Origin: Dipylidium caninum
Lineage: Eukaryota; Platyhelminthes; Cestoda; Cyclophyllidea; Dipylidiidae
DNA: 64,000 bases
Direction of reading: 5' to 3'
Assembly: GCA_017562135.1 (NCBI GenBank)
Contig: QEYB01000936.1
Span: 620,001-684,000, forward strand
In this document: positions 48,361-59,513 of the stretch, piece by piece
Layout of the letters: each line of letters starts with the position of its first letter
Position numbering within the stretch: the stretch's first letter is position 1
Notes under the pieces: generated by a model
What the model was told of the DNA's origin: nothing
Database searches by the model: none
The model's input: only the letters and a program-made list of their open reading frames with translations
Program-made: the position numbers and the translations under genes

Positions 48361-50703
48361 CTCAAAAGGTTTAATTTTGGGAAATAAAACCGGAAAACGG
48401 GAGCAAGCGGACTCAGTGAATAAGTGATAGTGAAAAAATACGAGGAAGTCACGTCCTAAGCAAACACAGGCTCAGCCAACAACGTTTTCATATGTATGTG
48501 GAAAAAATATATACTTATTTATGTCACATGAGAAAAATTCTTTGATAGTTATTACGCCGCCTCATCACAGGGATCGCGCACACGGCACTTTGCCCAATGG
48601 AGATTTCGTTAAAAGGCGACAGAGCGACCTTATGATGAAAGTTCGTCCATTAAAACTAATTGACATTTCTTCGATTATTCCCTGACGATTTGGTTGAACG
48701 TTTACAAAATAGTTTTTGCGCAATGACATACACCAATAAATTTTTATAAATTTATTAACTTCTTGATTTGTTTTTATGGCTTTAGAAAACTTTTAAGTTT
48801 TCAGAACTCGCATATGTATGATTTTAAATATTTAATTATATTATGCAATCGTCTGTTGATACTATGGTTTCATAAGTTGGTGTATGACTATTTATATTTA
48901 CTCCCTTGCCTAATATATCATCATTCGTAGCCCTAATGCAATTCCTAATACGAGTTTCCATATATTGCGTCTCACTCCTGACAAATCGACATGCGTTTTT
49001 CGGTGAAGATGTAAACGTAACGATTGGATTGTACTTGAACTTCGGTTTATTTTGGGAAAATTGGCATATGAAACCCATAATTATTTTACAAGTGTAACCT
49101 TTTCTCTGTCGCGCTTCAGTCGCTATCTGATTCTGTCAACCAGGTCAACTAATTGTAATTTCTTTTAATGGAACCCTTGAAGAACTTTTTCAGTAACCCC
49201 CAAGTCTTCATGAAGAAGTTTTATCACTTAAAACAAAGGTTTCGAGTCAATACACATGTCGCGATTCATGGAGCGTTTAACATTTTGGCAACATCACGAC
49301 ATTACAATACACAAAATCCGAAGGCTCAAATACAATATCAACATTGACGAGAACAAGTGTATTTAGCTTTGAAACCCTTTTGCAATGAACTACGTGTAAT
49401 TTTATATTTGTATGCGAAAATATTTACTTATTTCCACTCGCTTTTTTGATAGACTCGCCTCTAAATCGAGGCCCCTCAACAACCTTCATGTTAGGTTAGT
49501 AGATTTTATGAAACGCTTTTAACTTTATCCTCGACTATTTGCTTCGTCTCACCGTCAAACCTTATGCAAGTAACGCTCGTATTTATGAACCTTCTTTCCA
49601 AATCACACATTCCGTGTTGAACTACTGCACACAGCTATTAATTCGACCTTATCCGCTAAACTGGAGTTGCAATAACAACCTCGTAGAAAATACGGCCATC
49701 GCACAGTGAATTTGACCCCAGTTTACCTATAAAACATAAAAGGCGTCTCGACGAGACACTGTTGGTGTTATTTACAAATGAAAGAACGTATCGGAAAATT
49801 GACAAATAATGTATTTGTGTCATCACTACTGCGATCCCATGTAGCTGGATAGCCAAGTACTTTGACTGTACGATCTGATAATTAACGGTATTCCAAACAC
49901 ATAGACCCCAGGGAGGTGCACTTAAATAAAAATAAATTCGCATTGACTTTCCCGAAAAGGACCTAACGCAATGGGCAATGGGTGCAGGGCTCAATGGCCA
50001 ATTAAGAAAATCGTGCAGGCACCAATGGACCAGTGTGTCTTCAGCTTCAACTCTCCCAACCATAACTATTTTGTGAAGTGACCGTAACTTCGATTTACGG
50101 CTGTACTTGCCAAGTTCGGATGCCAAATTATTCATCCATTCCTCCCGATTCCCATGCTACCTGCCCATCATGCGATACACATTCCGTTCAAATTGTATGA
50201 ACAGAATTTCGCCAAAAACGCGGGCCTTACTGTTGGGGTTGGACTTCCACTACTCTGCCTATTTCTCGCAACAGCATTTAAGCACGCTGTTCGGTCAGAT
50301 CTGAGGTCACAGCCTCGGGCGCGGCTGCTGACTCACCCAATGACCCCAGCAAAGCATACATACAATCAAAGGTTACAAGCCTATCCTCTGATTGGCTAGT
50401 ACCACGAGGTCAATTTTACGAATGTCGTGTTACTTGTCTGCAAGTACTCATCAAAAAATGAGAGAATAGTTTGCAAATAAACGGTATGATGATGCATTTA
50501 CTGTAAAGGTATTGGTGAGACATACTCATGGGACCAATCCGAAAATCTTAACCAATAGATGTTACACATGAAGACCGCAACTTCCATAATAATTAAGCCG
50601 AGAACCAACTACGGTATACTAGATTCTATTTTATTCGAGCAAGTTATAAGCACTTAAAACACAATAAATCGTCCTGAATTTCGAGTTACTCAATTGGATA
50701 CGT
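48361..50703. other. Intergenic, FARP upstream region
   Basis: This AT-rich sequence lies between the FARP start (-) and the 3' end of CoA-transferase 2 (-). It should include the FARP promoter. Frames such as 49656-50135 (-) have no recognisable features. Confidence 0.4.
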
Positions 50704-52219
50704 TCAGTCAGGCGAAGGCATAACCTGAAGCATTTCGAAAGCTTCCTTTTCAAGTCGAGCCCTAAAAAGCATTTGGTAGATAAAGAAGAGAAGGACAAAG
50801 AGGATTGAAGATAGACAACATACTGATGATTTGGATGAGCGATGCGTATCAATTCGTAAGCTCTCTGACGCGTAGATTTACCGAACAGGTAGGCAATGCC
50901 GTACTCCGTAACGACGTAATGTGCATGCGCTCTTGTGGTAACGACACCGGCTCCCTTCTGAAGGTAGGGAACGATCTTGGACTGCCCTTTTTTTGTCACG
51001 GATGTTAGAGCAATAATTGGGACACCCAATCCATCGGTAGAGATAGCTGCACCTCGTAGAAAGTCTACCTGGCCACCGAAACCAGAATAAATTCTCGAAC
51101 CGATTGAATCTGAGACAATTTGCCCGGTAATATCAATTTCAATGCACGAATTAATAGCTGTTGGCCGTGGATTTTGGGCAATAGTTACGGGGTTATTAGT
51201 CCACGCAATGTCGCGCATGTCGATACCCTTGTTGTCGTTAACAAAATCGAAGGACTTCTTCGTACCAATAACAAAACTGGAGACAATCTTTCCGGGGTAA
51301 AGTTTTTTCTTTGAGTTGGTAACAGCACCAGTCTTAAAGAGGTCAACTAGGCCGTCTGAAAACAATTCTGTGTGCACACCAAGGTTTTTATGGTGAGTAA
51401 GGAGGGCTAAGACGGAATCGGGAATTGACCCGATTCCTGTTTGAAGGGTGGCACCGTCAACAACCAATTCATTAGCAATTAATTTGGCGATCTTTTTTTC
51501 CTCAGAAGAACTCTCCTTAAGCGGTAGTTCATGTAAAGGCATGGGGCCGTCGATTGTATAATCGATATTGCTGATATGAATTTCGGCATCGCCTTTGCAA
51601 ATTGGAACATGGGGATTAACTTGGGCAACAATTGTTTCGGCGGCCTCTAGAGCGCTGCGAGTCACATCTACACTGCAACCAATAGAACAGAAACCATGCT
51701 TATCAGGAGGCGAAATGTTTATAAGGGCGTAGTGTAATGGCATAATTTTTTTGCGAAAGATTATTGGTATTTCATGGAGAAAAATTGGGACATAATCGCC
51801 CTGCCCAGATGCAATCGCTTTCCGACAGTTTCCTCCTGTAAAATAACCGTTACGACTGAAGAATAAATAACATTACCGGTGAAAAGAGAAACACTACGGA
51901 AGCTGTTTTTCGCTGCCTCATCGTTTACGGGAAATTCGCCTTCAGTGTGAATATGAACAGTCTTTATGTTGGTCACATTGTTATTTACAGCGTAGTCATA
52001 TAGATGCTTGACAAGGTAGGTTGGAGTCATAGCACCTCCCTGAATAAACACATTTTGTCCGCTCCGGATTTTTCGAAAAAGATCAGACGGATTTTTGATT
52101 AACTTCGGAGCTTTGTCCAAAGCAGGGCAGGTGGGTTCGCGAAGACCTTTAAAATGTCGGCGGAACAAGATATAGGGTGATGATCGTATGTTCCCTTTTA
52201 AGAGTGCAACAGTTCTCAT
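50704..52219 (-). CDS. Acetyl-CoA hydrolase / CoA-transferase, paralogue 2
   Basis: Same family as the gene at 23.9-25.6 kb. Exons are 51877-52219, 50824-51835 and 50704-50761. I start at MRTVALLKGNIRSS, which gives a basic mitochondrial-type presequence; an upstream in-frame Met at 52237 is the alternative. Core blocks are NVFIQGGAMTPTYLVKHL, NISPPDKHGFCSIGCSVDV, GIGSIPDSVLALL, NLGVHTELFSDGLVDL and FGGQVDFLRGAAIS, ending VMPSPD. Only two introns are present, both at positions shared with paralogue 1; the 1 kb middle exon is uninterrupted where paralogue 1 has three more introns. It is head-to-head with CHMP7 across 599 bp. Likely mitochondrial acetate/succinate metabolism; specificity inferred only. 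Confidence 0.94.
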
Positions 52220-52818
52220 ACTGCACCAGGCAAACACGAAAAACAGCTATGGGAACCGAAAGTGGCGCCTTTACCATGCTCAACCTAACCTAATTAAAAA
52301 AACAAAGCCACGAATTCGACTTTGTACAATGCTAGCAAAAAGTTTTTCAAAATCGCAAAGAACGCGTTAATAGCCTGTAAAAAATACAAATAAGTGATTT
52401 TGAAAGAAGGATGGGGATTAGCTCTGTAACCACAGTCATTATTGATGAGTTGCGTATTCTACATTGCGGTTGATATGATGTAATCTTCTTGGCTCGATTT
52501 AAAAACGAAAAGACGTGCAGCTGCCAGCAACCTAGGTTTTAATTACCTGCTGCTCCATGGGCAAAGCGACTTGTGTTCTGAATAAGTGTACCACTTTGAC
52601 CAGGGGTACCTCAAACTTCTCACAGGCATGGTAGAAAGTCAAACGAGCATAACTTTGAAACGTTGAACGAAAGATTAATCGAAAGGCATTCATCTGGCAT
52701 GTTGACACTTTTAATTGTTGGCAACCAGCTTGCCACCTTATTCAATTTTTTCCGTGTGTTTTAATTGTTCGGGGCCCTCCCAAGGGTTCGGTTCACTCGG
52801 GCTTCGTTGCCTCTCACT
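52220..52818. promoter_or_regulatory. Divergent promoter region, CoA-transferase 2 / CHMP7
   Basis: A 599 bp spacer between two divergent start codons. Both promoters and 5' UTRs must lie here. No gene is seen. Confidence 0.45.
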
Positions 52819-54281
52819 ATGGACAAATTTGTGATTCCAGAAATTTGGAATGATGATGATGCAATCTACAGATTATATGTCCCCATTAAACGTCCTCGCC
52901 ATATAGATCCTGCTTCTTATGATTTCAAAATATCTTTTTGGACGGATCTTATTCTAAGTTACGCAAAACATAATCGTATTGCCGTTGTTAACGAGTCCTC
53001 GCTAATCAAACTTTTCAAACGCGAATTTCGTTCAGATGGTACCTTGGCTTACCCGCAATGCCTGCATCAAGTTCTTACCAATATGATGAAGAAGGGACTT
53101 TTGGACGTTGTAAATCACATCAGTCTTGTCAGTAATATTGCCAATTGGGGTTTTGATTGGATGATCAAAAAACCAATTTCGTGGGCATGGACACTTTTAA
53201 TTGGCGGAGAGTATGTGATTTTTGCTAAAATGACTTCCGCAGATCAGTGAACAGCCCCCTCAATCAAAGAAGTTATGAATCTCCTGACACACCTCTGTAC
53301 CTTACTGAACAAGTATTGCCGTTGTGTGAGCTCTTTATTGAAAACTTGAAAGAAACTCAAGAGTCTCTTGTGCATGAAGCCCACGTCTATATACACGATG
53401 ATTTTGAAAAATCTTTATCTCAATTTTTTAAGCATGTACCCACTCGCATGTTTATCCTTCGTCAACTTCGCGATAAAGGCTTTATTAGGGTTGAGTCATC
53501 CAAACCAGTAGTGGTAATTATTATATATACGCTGAATAATTCATCCTTTAGTTGGTGTTTTTGTTGGAGGATAAGCAAACGGCAAATTTTGACTGTAGAA
53601 CACTCTCGTCTATCGCTCATCTCCGCAAGACAATGCGGCAGATTAATCTCGAGTTGGAACGTCTTTCCAATGAAATATCAAACCGTCGTAAACGAGCTCG
53701 AATATTAGTACAGAATAACCGGTGAATAATTTATCATGCCGTATTGATGACTCCTCTTTAGAAAAGCAGATGCCTTGGATTTGTTGCGCCGATGCAAACA
53801 AATGGAAGTCGAGTTATCACGAAAGACTCAGCATCTCATGCAGCTTGAAGCTCTGGAGCTGAAAATCGATGCAGCGAAGGATAATCAGACGGTACTACAT
53901 GCCATCTCCGAAGCCCGTTCGGCTCTTCTACGCAATACTGGCGGATTAGCGGGACTGGAAGAAGCAGAAAAGACAGTTGATGACATGGCAGAAGCTATAA
54001 ACGACACTAACGCCATCTCCAATGTGATATCTATCCAACCTGATGACTCGAGAATTATAGAAGATGTAGAGCTAACTGAGGAATTGGAAGAACTTCTGGC
54101 GGAAGAGTCAACGCCAAGGATTAAAGGTGGAAAATCACCACAATCCACACTCCCCACACCCCCGACAGAGGAGATTGGGGAAGTGTCAGAGGAGCTGTCA
54201 CGTGCTTTAAACACATTGGCTATCGACTCCTATTCTACTGGTCAAGGCTGTTCTAAACCACATCCTAACATGGCTCTATGA
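52819..54281 (+). CDS. CHMP7: Charged multivesicular body protein 7 (ESCRT-III)
   Basis: Nuclear-envelope adaptor that recruits ESCRT-III for membrane sealing. Exons are 52819-53210, 53243-53507, 53552-53721 and 53762-54281, all phase-consistent. The N-terminal half has the winged-helix, ESCRT-II-like region characteristic of CHMP7 (YDFKISFWTDLILSYAKHN). The C-terminal half is an SNF7/ESCRT-III core with basic alpha-1 (RTLSSIAHLRKTMRQINLEL), RKADALDLLRRCKQMEVEL and a coiled coil through LEEAEKTVDDMAEAINDTNA. The acidic tail is followed by EEIGEVSEELSRALNTLAID, a MIM-like helix. The first ATG of the reading frame is 18 codons upstream (52765); I chose MDKFVIPEIW because conserved sequence begins there. 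Introns are 32, 44 and 40 bp. It converges on RPL7L1. Confidence 0.92.
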
Positions 54282-54688
54282 AAAGTTCGTTACTTTTTTA
54301 TGCTTCTAATATCTCTACCATCTGTCTTTCGCATCATCTGTCCTTGCATTGGTTCCAACAACAAATGGCGTTAATAACAGTGAACCTACATGTACTTGTC
54401 TTGTGCCTCTTAAGCCACTAATTTCTGTGGCAGTTTGGTTGTCTACAAGGAATATTAATTTACTCTCGCAATATTGTTTCTATTTTCGAGGGCAGCGCGA
54501 GACCTTCCCAACTAATGTTTAGTGGGAAGGGAAACAGTCATTTACGTTTCTTTAAAATAGGCAACAAGCTGCATGGAATCTAGCTTAGATATTATAGCAG
54601 TAAAGAACGAGACCCATCAGCGGAATTCATGGTTGACGAGAATTGTTCGATCGTGAGTCACAGAGACAGTACTTCTGTATTCAAAAAT
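54282..54688. other. Convergent 3' region, CHMP7 / RPL7L1
   Basis: These 407 bases between two stop codons of convergent genes should hold both 3' UTRs. No other feature is seen. Confidence 0.5.
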
Positions 54689-55546
54689 TTACACCATCTT
54701 ACGAACGAGTTCACTGATCATTTCATCCCTGTTGCCGGAGAGTTGGTTGAAAGGGTGTTGCGACAACTTAAAGTGGTGTCTCCACCCTCCCGTTGGCGGC
54801 ATAATTTTAAATGGGAAAAGAAAGCCCAGCACATCACGAAAATTTGGTCCAAGAGTGATGAGTTCGTGGATCAGATCCTCAATGCAGAGAATGCCAACGG
54901 AACCTAATAACGAACTATATAACTATTTTAAGTCCAAAATTACCGAGCTTCTCTTCGATGATGGCATTGTCAATGGAGAGCAGCTTGTTCCCAGCCTTTG
55001 TTTTGCCGCGTTTAAAAATGACGTTACGTACTGTTTCTAGATCCGCATAACCCCAAGCAACGTAAGGTCGGACTAACGTTAAAAGCTCAAGCATTGCTTG
55101 TGATACTCGGACAAAGACAGCAGTGTTTGGAGATTTAAGGTTTAACAAACGGAGAGCTCGTTTGGCTTCCGAAGAAATACCTGTTCCGTCATGTATCCTA
55201 ATTATAATGCCAAGGCGTTCATTGCAGCTAATTGGTTTTTTCGTTTGGAATCGCGGTCAATCCTGGCTCTGTCTCTAGCTTCTTTCCGAGCGATCTATAG
55301 AAAATCGAATAAGAGAAATCTGGACCTACCGATATGAAGTGCGCAGGTCGATGGAATGCGCTTTTACGTTTGCGCGCCCTTTCACGGATGACTTTAGAGC
55401 GAAGTCTCTGTGCCTTTATTACATCTTTGTTGGTTTGCTTCCGGCGTTTGAGAAGCTTGACCGGAATTGTGGGAAGTTTCGGCAGCGGTTTTTCCTCACC
55501 ACTTAGAAATAACCACAAAGTCGATTACCTACATTCTCTCCTCCAT
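54689..55546 (-). CDS. RPL7L1: Ribosomal protein L7-like 1 (ribosome biogenesis)
   Basis: uL30-family paralogue of RPL7 acting in nucleolar large-subunit assembly. Exons are 55533-55546, 55330-55501, 54944-55294 and 54689-54903. The N-terminus (PKLPTIPVKLLKRRKQTN) matches the LP-x-VPE-x-LLKKRK start of L7-like proteins. The uL30 fold follows: LALIIRIHDGTG, LVRPYVAWGYADLETVRNVI, FKRGKTKAGNK and SIDNAIIEEKLG. The last exon gives VGILCIEDLIHELITLG and GWRHHFKL. Introns are 31, 35 and 40 bp; the 31-bp intron after only 14 coding bases is inferred from GT/AG and reading frame. A plus-strand frame at 54629-54907 is just the shadow of the last exon. Confidence 0.88.
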
Positions 55547-56083
55547 CTCTAATGTGGCATGAAGTATTTGGCGCAGACAGGCTAAAGCGCCTGGTGCGAA
55601 ATATCATTTACATTAGCATGCGCTGTCAAATTCATTCTTACATCGCTTAAAAGTGCAGACAAAATCTAATATTTGTATTGTCTAAAGTTTTATCTTTTTT
55701 TCTGAATGGGCAAGTATGACAAATAAAGGAGCACTAAGAGAAATTTTATCAAAACAATTAAGTTTGATATTTACACCATAATTTTGCCCACTTTTTAAAG
55801 CTTATTCCATGAATTGCGACATTTTCTTTGGAGTATTATCATACTTGATTAATATGTCTTATTCTAAAAATCGGTCTTATATGTTTACTTTAACTGTAAC
55901 GGAGTCGATTCTTAATCATTATCAATCCGTTTATTTTCCAGTCGATACGAAATCTTTATCGTAATCTGTCGAAGCCTTTTTGACAATTAATTTTGGCGAT
56001 TATGAACATCTAAACCAATAGCGAGGCGGTGTTACGTTACCTGCGTGAATTGTTGTGTGTGTTTATCCCATTTTGTCCCTAAA
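55547..56083. promoter_or_regulatory. Divergent promoter region, RPL7L1 / PUF60
   Basis: A 537 bp AT-rich spacer between two divergent start codons, expected to hold both promoters. No other feature is seen. Confidence 0.45.
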
Positions 56084-58661
56084 ATGATAAGCGGGCTTCC
56101 TGTAGAAGACGTAATTATTGAAGCTTATGGTCCCATTTTCAATGGTCCTGGAGCCGAAAAGCGTGATGTTCCCTTTGTTTTGCGAAAACTAGAAGGCTCA
56201 CAGCTGGACGCAATTGAGCGTGCTAAAAAATATGCCATGGAGCAAAATGTAAAAATCGTTCTCCTTAAGCAAACACAGCAATCTCAATGCATTCAAATGA
56301 ACGCAGCACGCCGGAATCAGACATTGGCGTTGCTTAATCGAATTTATATTGGGTCAATTGCTTATGACATTAAGGAGGAAATGATCAAGCAGGCGTTTCT
56401 CCCTTTCGGTCCTGTTAAAAATGTCAGCATGAGTTGGGATCCTGTCACACAGAAACACAAGGGCTTTGCATTTGTTGAATTTGAGTATCCCGAGGCAGCT
56501 CAGCTAGCAATCGAACAGATGAACGGGTCAAATTTTGGTGGTCGCCTTCTGAAAGTCGGTCGACCTAGCAATCTTCCCGACGCTGCACCATTCATGGCCG
56601 AACTTATCCAAGATTACAAGCTTCAGAGTCGCATTTATGTTTCAGGTGTTCATTTGGACTTGTCCGATTCAGACATTGCTTTGGTTTTCGAGGCTTTTGG
56701 GAAGATAACTATGTGTCGGTATGTCTGATTCTTGTCAGTTGAATTTTTGTGCTATAGTCTTGCACCAGATCCTCACCGCCCGGGCTTCCATCGTGGATTT
56801 GGCTACGTTGAGTTTGAGTCAGAGCAAGCGGCGACAGCTGCGGTGATGAGCATGAATAGATTTGATTTGGGTGGTCAGTTACTTCGAGTCACTAAAGCTA
56901 TATCTCCACCGGATGGAATCAGCACGACTCCTGTAATCAGTCAACTACCCGCTGCAACAGCCGTTGCCGCTGCCTCTGTCACTGCAAAGTTGCTATCCAT
57001 GGATGTGGAACAAGTATTTCTTTTATTTAAATTTATGTATGCCTTTTTCAACATGTTCTTTAGAATTTTACGTTAATAGTCTCTGTTTTTTCAATCTTCT
57101 AACGAACTTAGGCGTGGTTCGCATCTGCATAATTTTGACGACTTGTGGAATTTAAAGATTTGCATCTGATTTGCTGCAGGCGATTTACGTGGTCTCAGAT
57201 TTAGTAGTATATTATCTAATCACGAGAATGTCCACCATCTAACACTTCCAATATTGCCTATATTAATTAATCCTGTTTGTGTACAGTCCGCTTTAATACT
57301 AGTAATATAATTGATGATTTCTCCCTGATCGGTTTTGGTTTGAGGTAATATCTAAGATTGGTTTTCGACTTGTTATTTTGGGGAAGTATATTTTTCGCTT
57401 TCAAACGACATATCCAGCTGTCAAATATACGAGTGTTGTGTATTGTGTACCTCAATTCTTCAGTGCTGGAGAATTGGCAACTGCCTTCGGAGTAGGCACA
57501 GTTGTCTCCTGGCGATTCCATTTTCTCCTTTGTGACTAGAAAGTATTTTTTGATAATAGTTCGAAAATACCCTTTAAAATATGGAAATCGTAATTTCAGA
57601 TAATAGATATTTTTTTACTGGTTCTATATCTTATATATATTATAAGCTAATTTTTTGCTGGCTAAATCACATTGTTGTAAATGCCATTGTCTATTGTCAC
57701 TCCGAACTATCTTGCTTTCAGCTCCCTGATGCCCGGCCGCCTGTAGAGGCGAATATCTCTGTTACCTCCACTCCTGGGCCCTCTAGAGGTTCCCGCGATC
57801 GTCCGAGATCACGTTCAAGGTCACCACGTTTATCCCGTCATTCTCGTCATTCGCGTCGTCGTCGTCGTTCCTCTTCCTCCTCCGCCACCTCTTCTTCACG
57901 CCATCGTCGTCAACGGCGCTCTTCTCACGATTCACGGTCTAAGCATGCCCGAAAATCTTCGCCTTCCACTACATCCTGTCTGTTTAACTTTTGACGTGAT
58001 TTCTTAAGAGGTCGTGGGTAAACTCATAGTTCGCGCTGATTTTACATCCGATTCCGCCAAAATTCCCAGATTTGCATAGAAGGGAAAGTAAGACAGTAAA
58101 CATGGAAGGATCATAACTTTCTCTTCTATGGTTAACAAACTTTAACTGATATACTCGGTCATATTTCTGCTCTTGTGAAAAATGCTCCGAAATCAACATT
58201 TTGTTATTGATAGTGGATCGAAGTGATCGTTTCACGTTTGGACTATGTATGTAGGTAGTTTTTGCAGTTCATACTCCTTACACTGTGATAATTCAAACAT
58301 ATAGGCAAACTGGAATATAGGAAACATGGATTTAAAGGTATGCGTTCTGTGTAATACAATTCTATTGTAATCTTATCTCTCCTTTGTCGCCAATTCAGTG
58401 GAAAAGTTAAAACAGGAACAACGGCAAGATCGTTCGTCCCAAGATGAGGATAAACCCAAGGAAGAGGACGAGGATGTGAAGAAAGCCGAGGGGAATGAGG
58501 ATAAAAGGGCGAAGGGTCAGTCATTAACCGTACCAAACAACAGTAACTGGTCGTGTGTCTCGTTGGAGGAGGAGCAAGGGACATCGTTTGTGAGGTCAAA
58601 TGACAGTAGGCTTTATAACATCGCCTCACCCTCCACCATACCTCTGCCACCTTCAAATTGA
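56084..58661 (+). CDS. PUF60: PUF60 (poly-U-binding splicing factor) with RS-rich tail
   Basis: 3'-splice-site factor related to U2AF65. Exon 56084-56718 carries RAKKYAMEQNVK, RRM1 (IYIGSIAYDIKEEMIKQAF, GFAFVEFEYPEAAQLAIEQM) and the PUF60 hallmark LLKVGRPSNLPDA. RRM2 begins RIYVSGVHLDLSDSDIALVF and continues after a 39-bp intron in exon 56758-57013 (GFGYVEFESEQAATAAV, NRFDLGGQLLRVTKAI). An in-phase exon from 57722 then encodes Pro-rich sequence and an RS domain (RPRSRSRSPRLSRHSRHSRR, about 57775-57960). A further exon at about 58400-58661 encodes acidic/basic charged sequence (EEDEDVKKAEGNEDKRAKG). The third RRM (UHM) of known PUF60 proteins is not found before the next gene at 59.5 kb. The RS exons might belong to a separate gene; the RRM part is secure, the tail moderately so. 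Confidence 0.75.
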
Positions 58662-59513
58662 TGATTGAGTTTCGTGACGTCTTCGCGTCTCCTTTTTTGT
58701 GAGTTACCTTCATTTTTTTGGAAATCTCGATGCTCCATGGGTTAATTCATTGATTGTCACATAATATTTGCTAGGTCCTAGATTCCTTTGCGGTCCACCC
58801 TCTTTCCTAGTAAAAAACTTCCCAAGTCGTTAAACGTCCTGTCTTTGGAATTACAATTTGACTTAGTTAATTTGTCGATATTCGTAGTCAACGGTTTGAT
58901 TTGGTGATAGAATTGATTTTTGAAAGCTCATTCTCTCTCCTTTTAGATACCTTCACGTCTTGCCCACCGGTGTATTTTGCCGCCACACGCACTAAGTCAA
59001 TTGTACATATACCGGCTCATGCGTTGGCCGCGATGGTGGCTGTGGTGGCGCTTGCGTCGTTGTTATATCAGCAAATAATATGCATTTTTTTACATATTTT
59101 CGTGGCCCTAGTGGAGTTGGTTGTAAGTCTGGTCTTGGGCGAGCTACACGCTCTGGTATTGGTCATGGGTCTGGTTTTGGGTCTTTGGGGTTCCTGGTTG
59201 ATGTGTGAGCGGGCGCATTCTGATGGGTGCGCGAGCTGGGGGCATTTATTGGTGTGGGCGCTATTACTATTTGACGGCTGTAACAAAACTTGTTAACTAG
59301 GTTAGAAAATCAAACGGTTCGGGCAGTAAATAAATCATTATGACTGCTTAACTAATGAGGTAATTTATGGCATTACCGAAATGTGACTTTATTTGCATCA
59401 ATGAGGGACGTGGCTTATGACCTAGTATCGTCGACCTTGTAACTGATTGGTGGGTAGCTCATATTTGTTCGTGCACGCCTCACTAAGAACTCCCTGGTCG
59501 TAGTATTGTGACA
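58662..59513. other. Spacer between PUF60 and PGM2
   Basis: No recognisable PUF60 UHM or other domain is found. A plus-strand frame at 58901-59296 is hydrophobic (Leu/Val-rich) but its other frames are Gly/Ser-rich, and I regard it as fortuitous. The PGM2 promoter should lie in the last few hundred bases. Confidence 0.4.

Noticed and set aside
54629..54907. 92-codon plus-strand open frame
   Set aside because: It is the antisense shadow of the last RPL7L1 exon, which matches L7-like proteins on the minus strand.
58901..59296. 131-codon hydrophobic plus-strand frame between PUF60 and PGM2
   Set aside because: Leu/Val-rich content arises from a GT-rich stretch; no signal peptide or family pattern and no sensible splice context.
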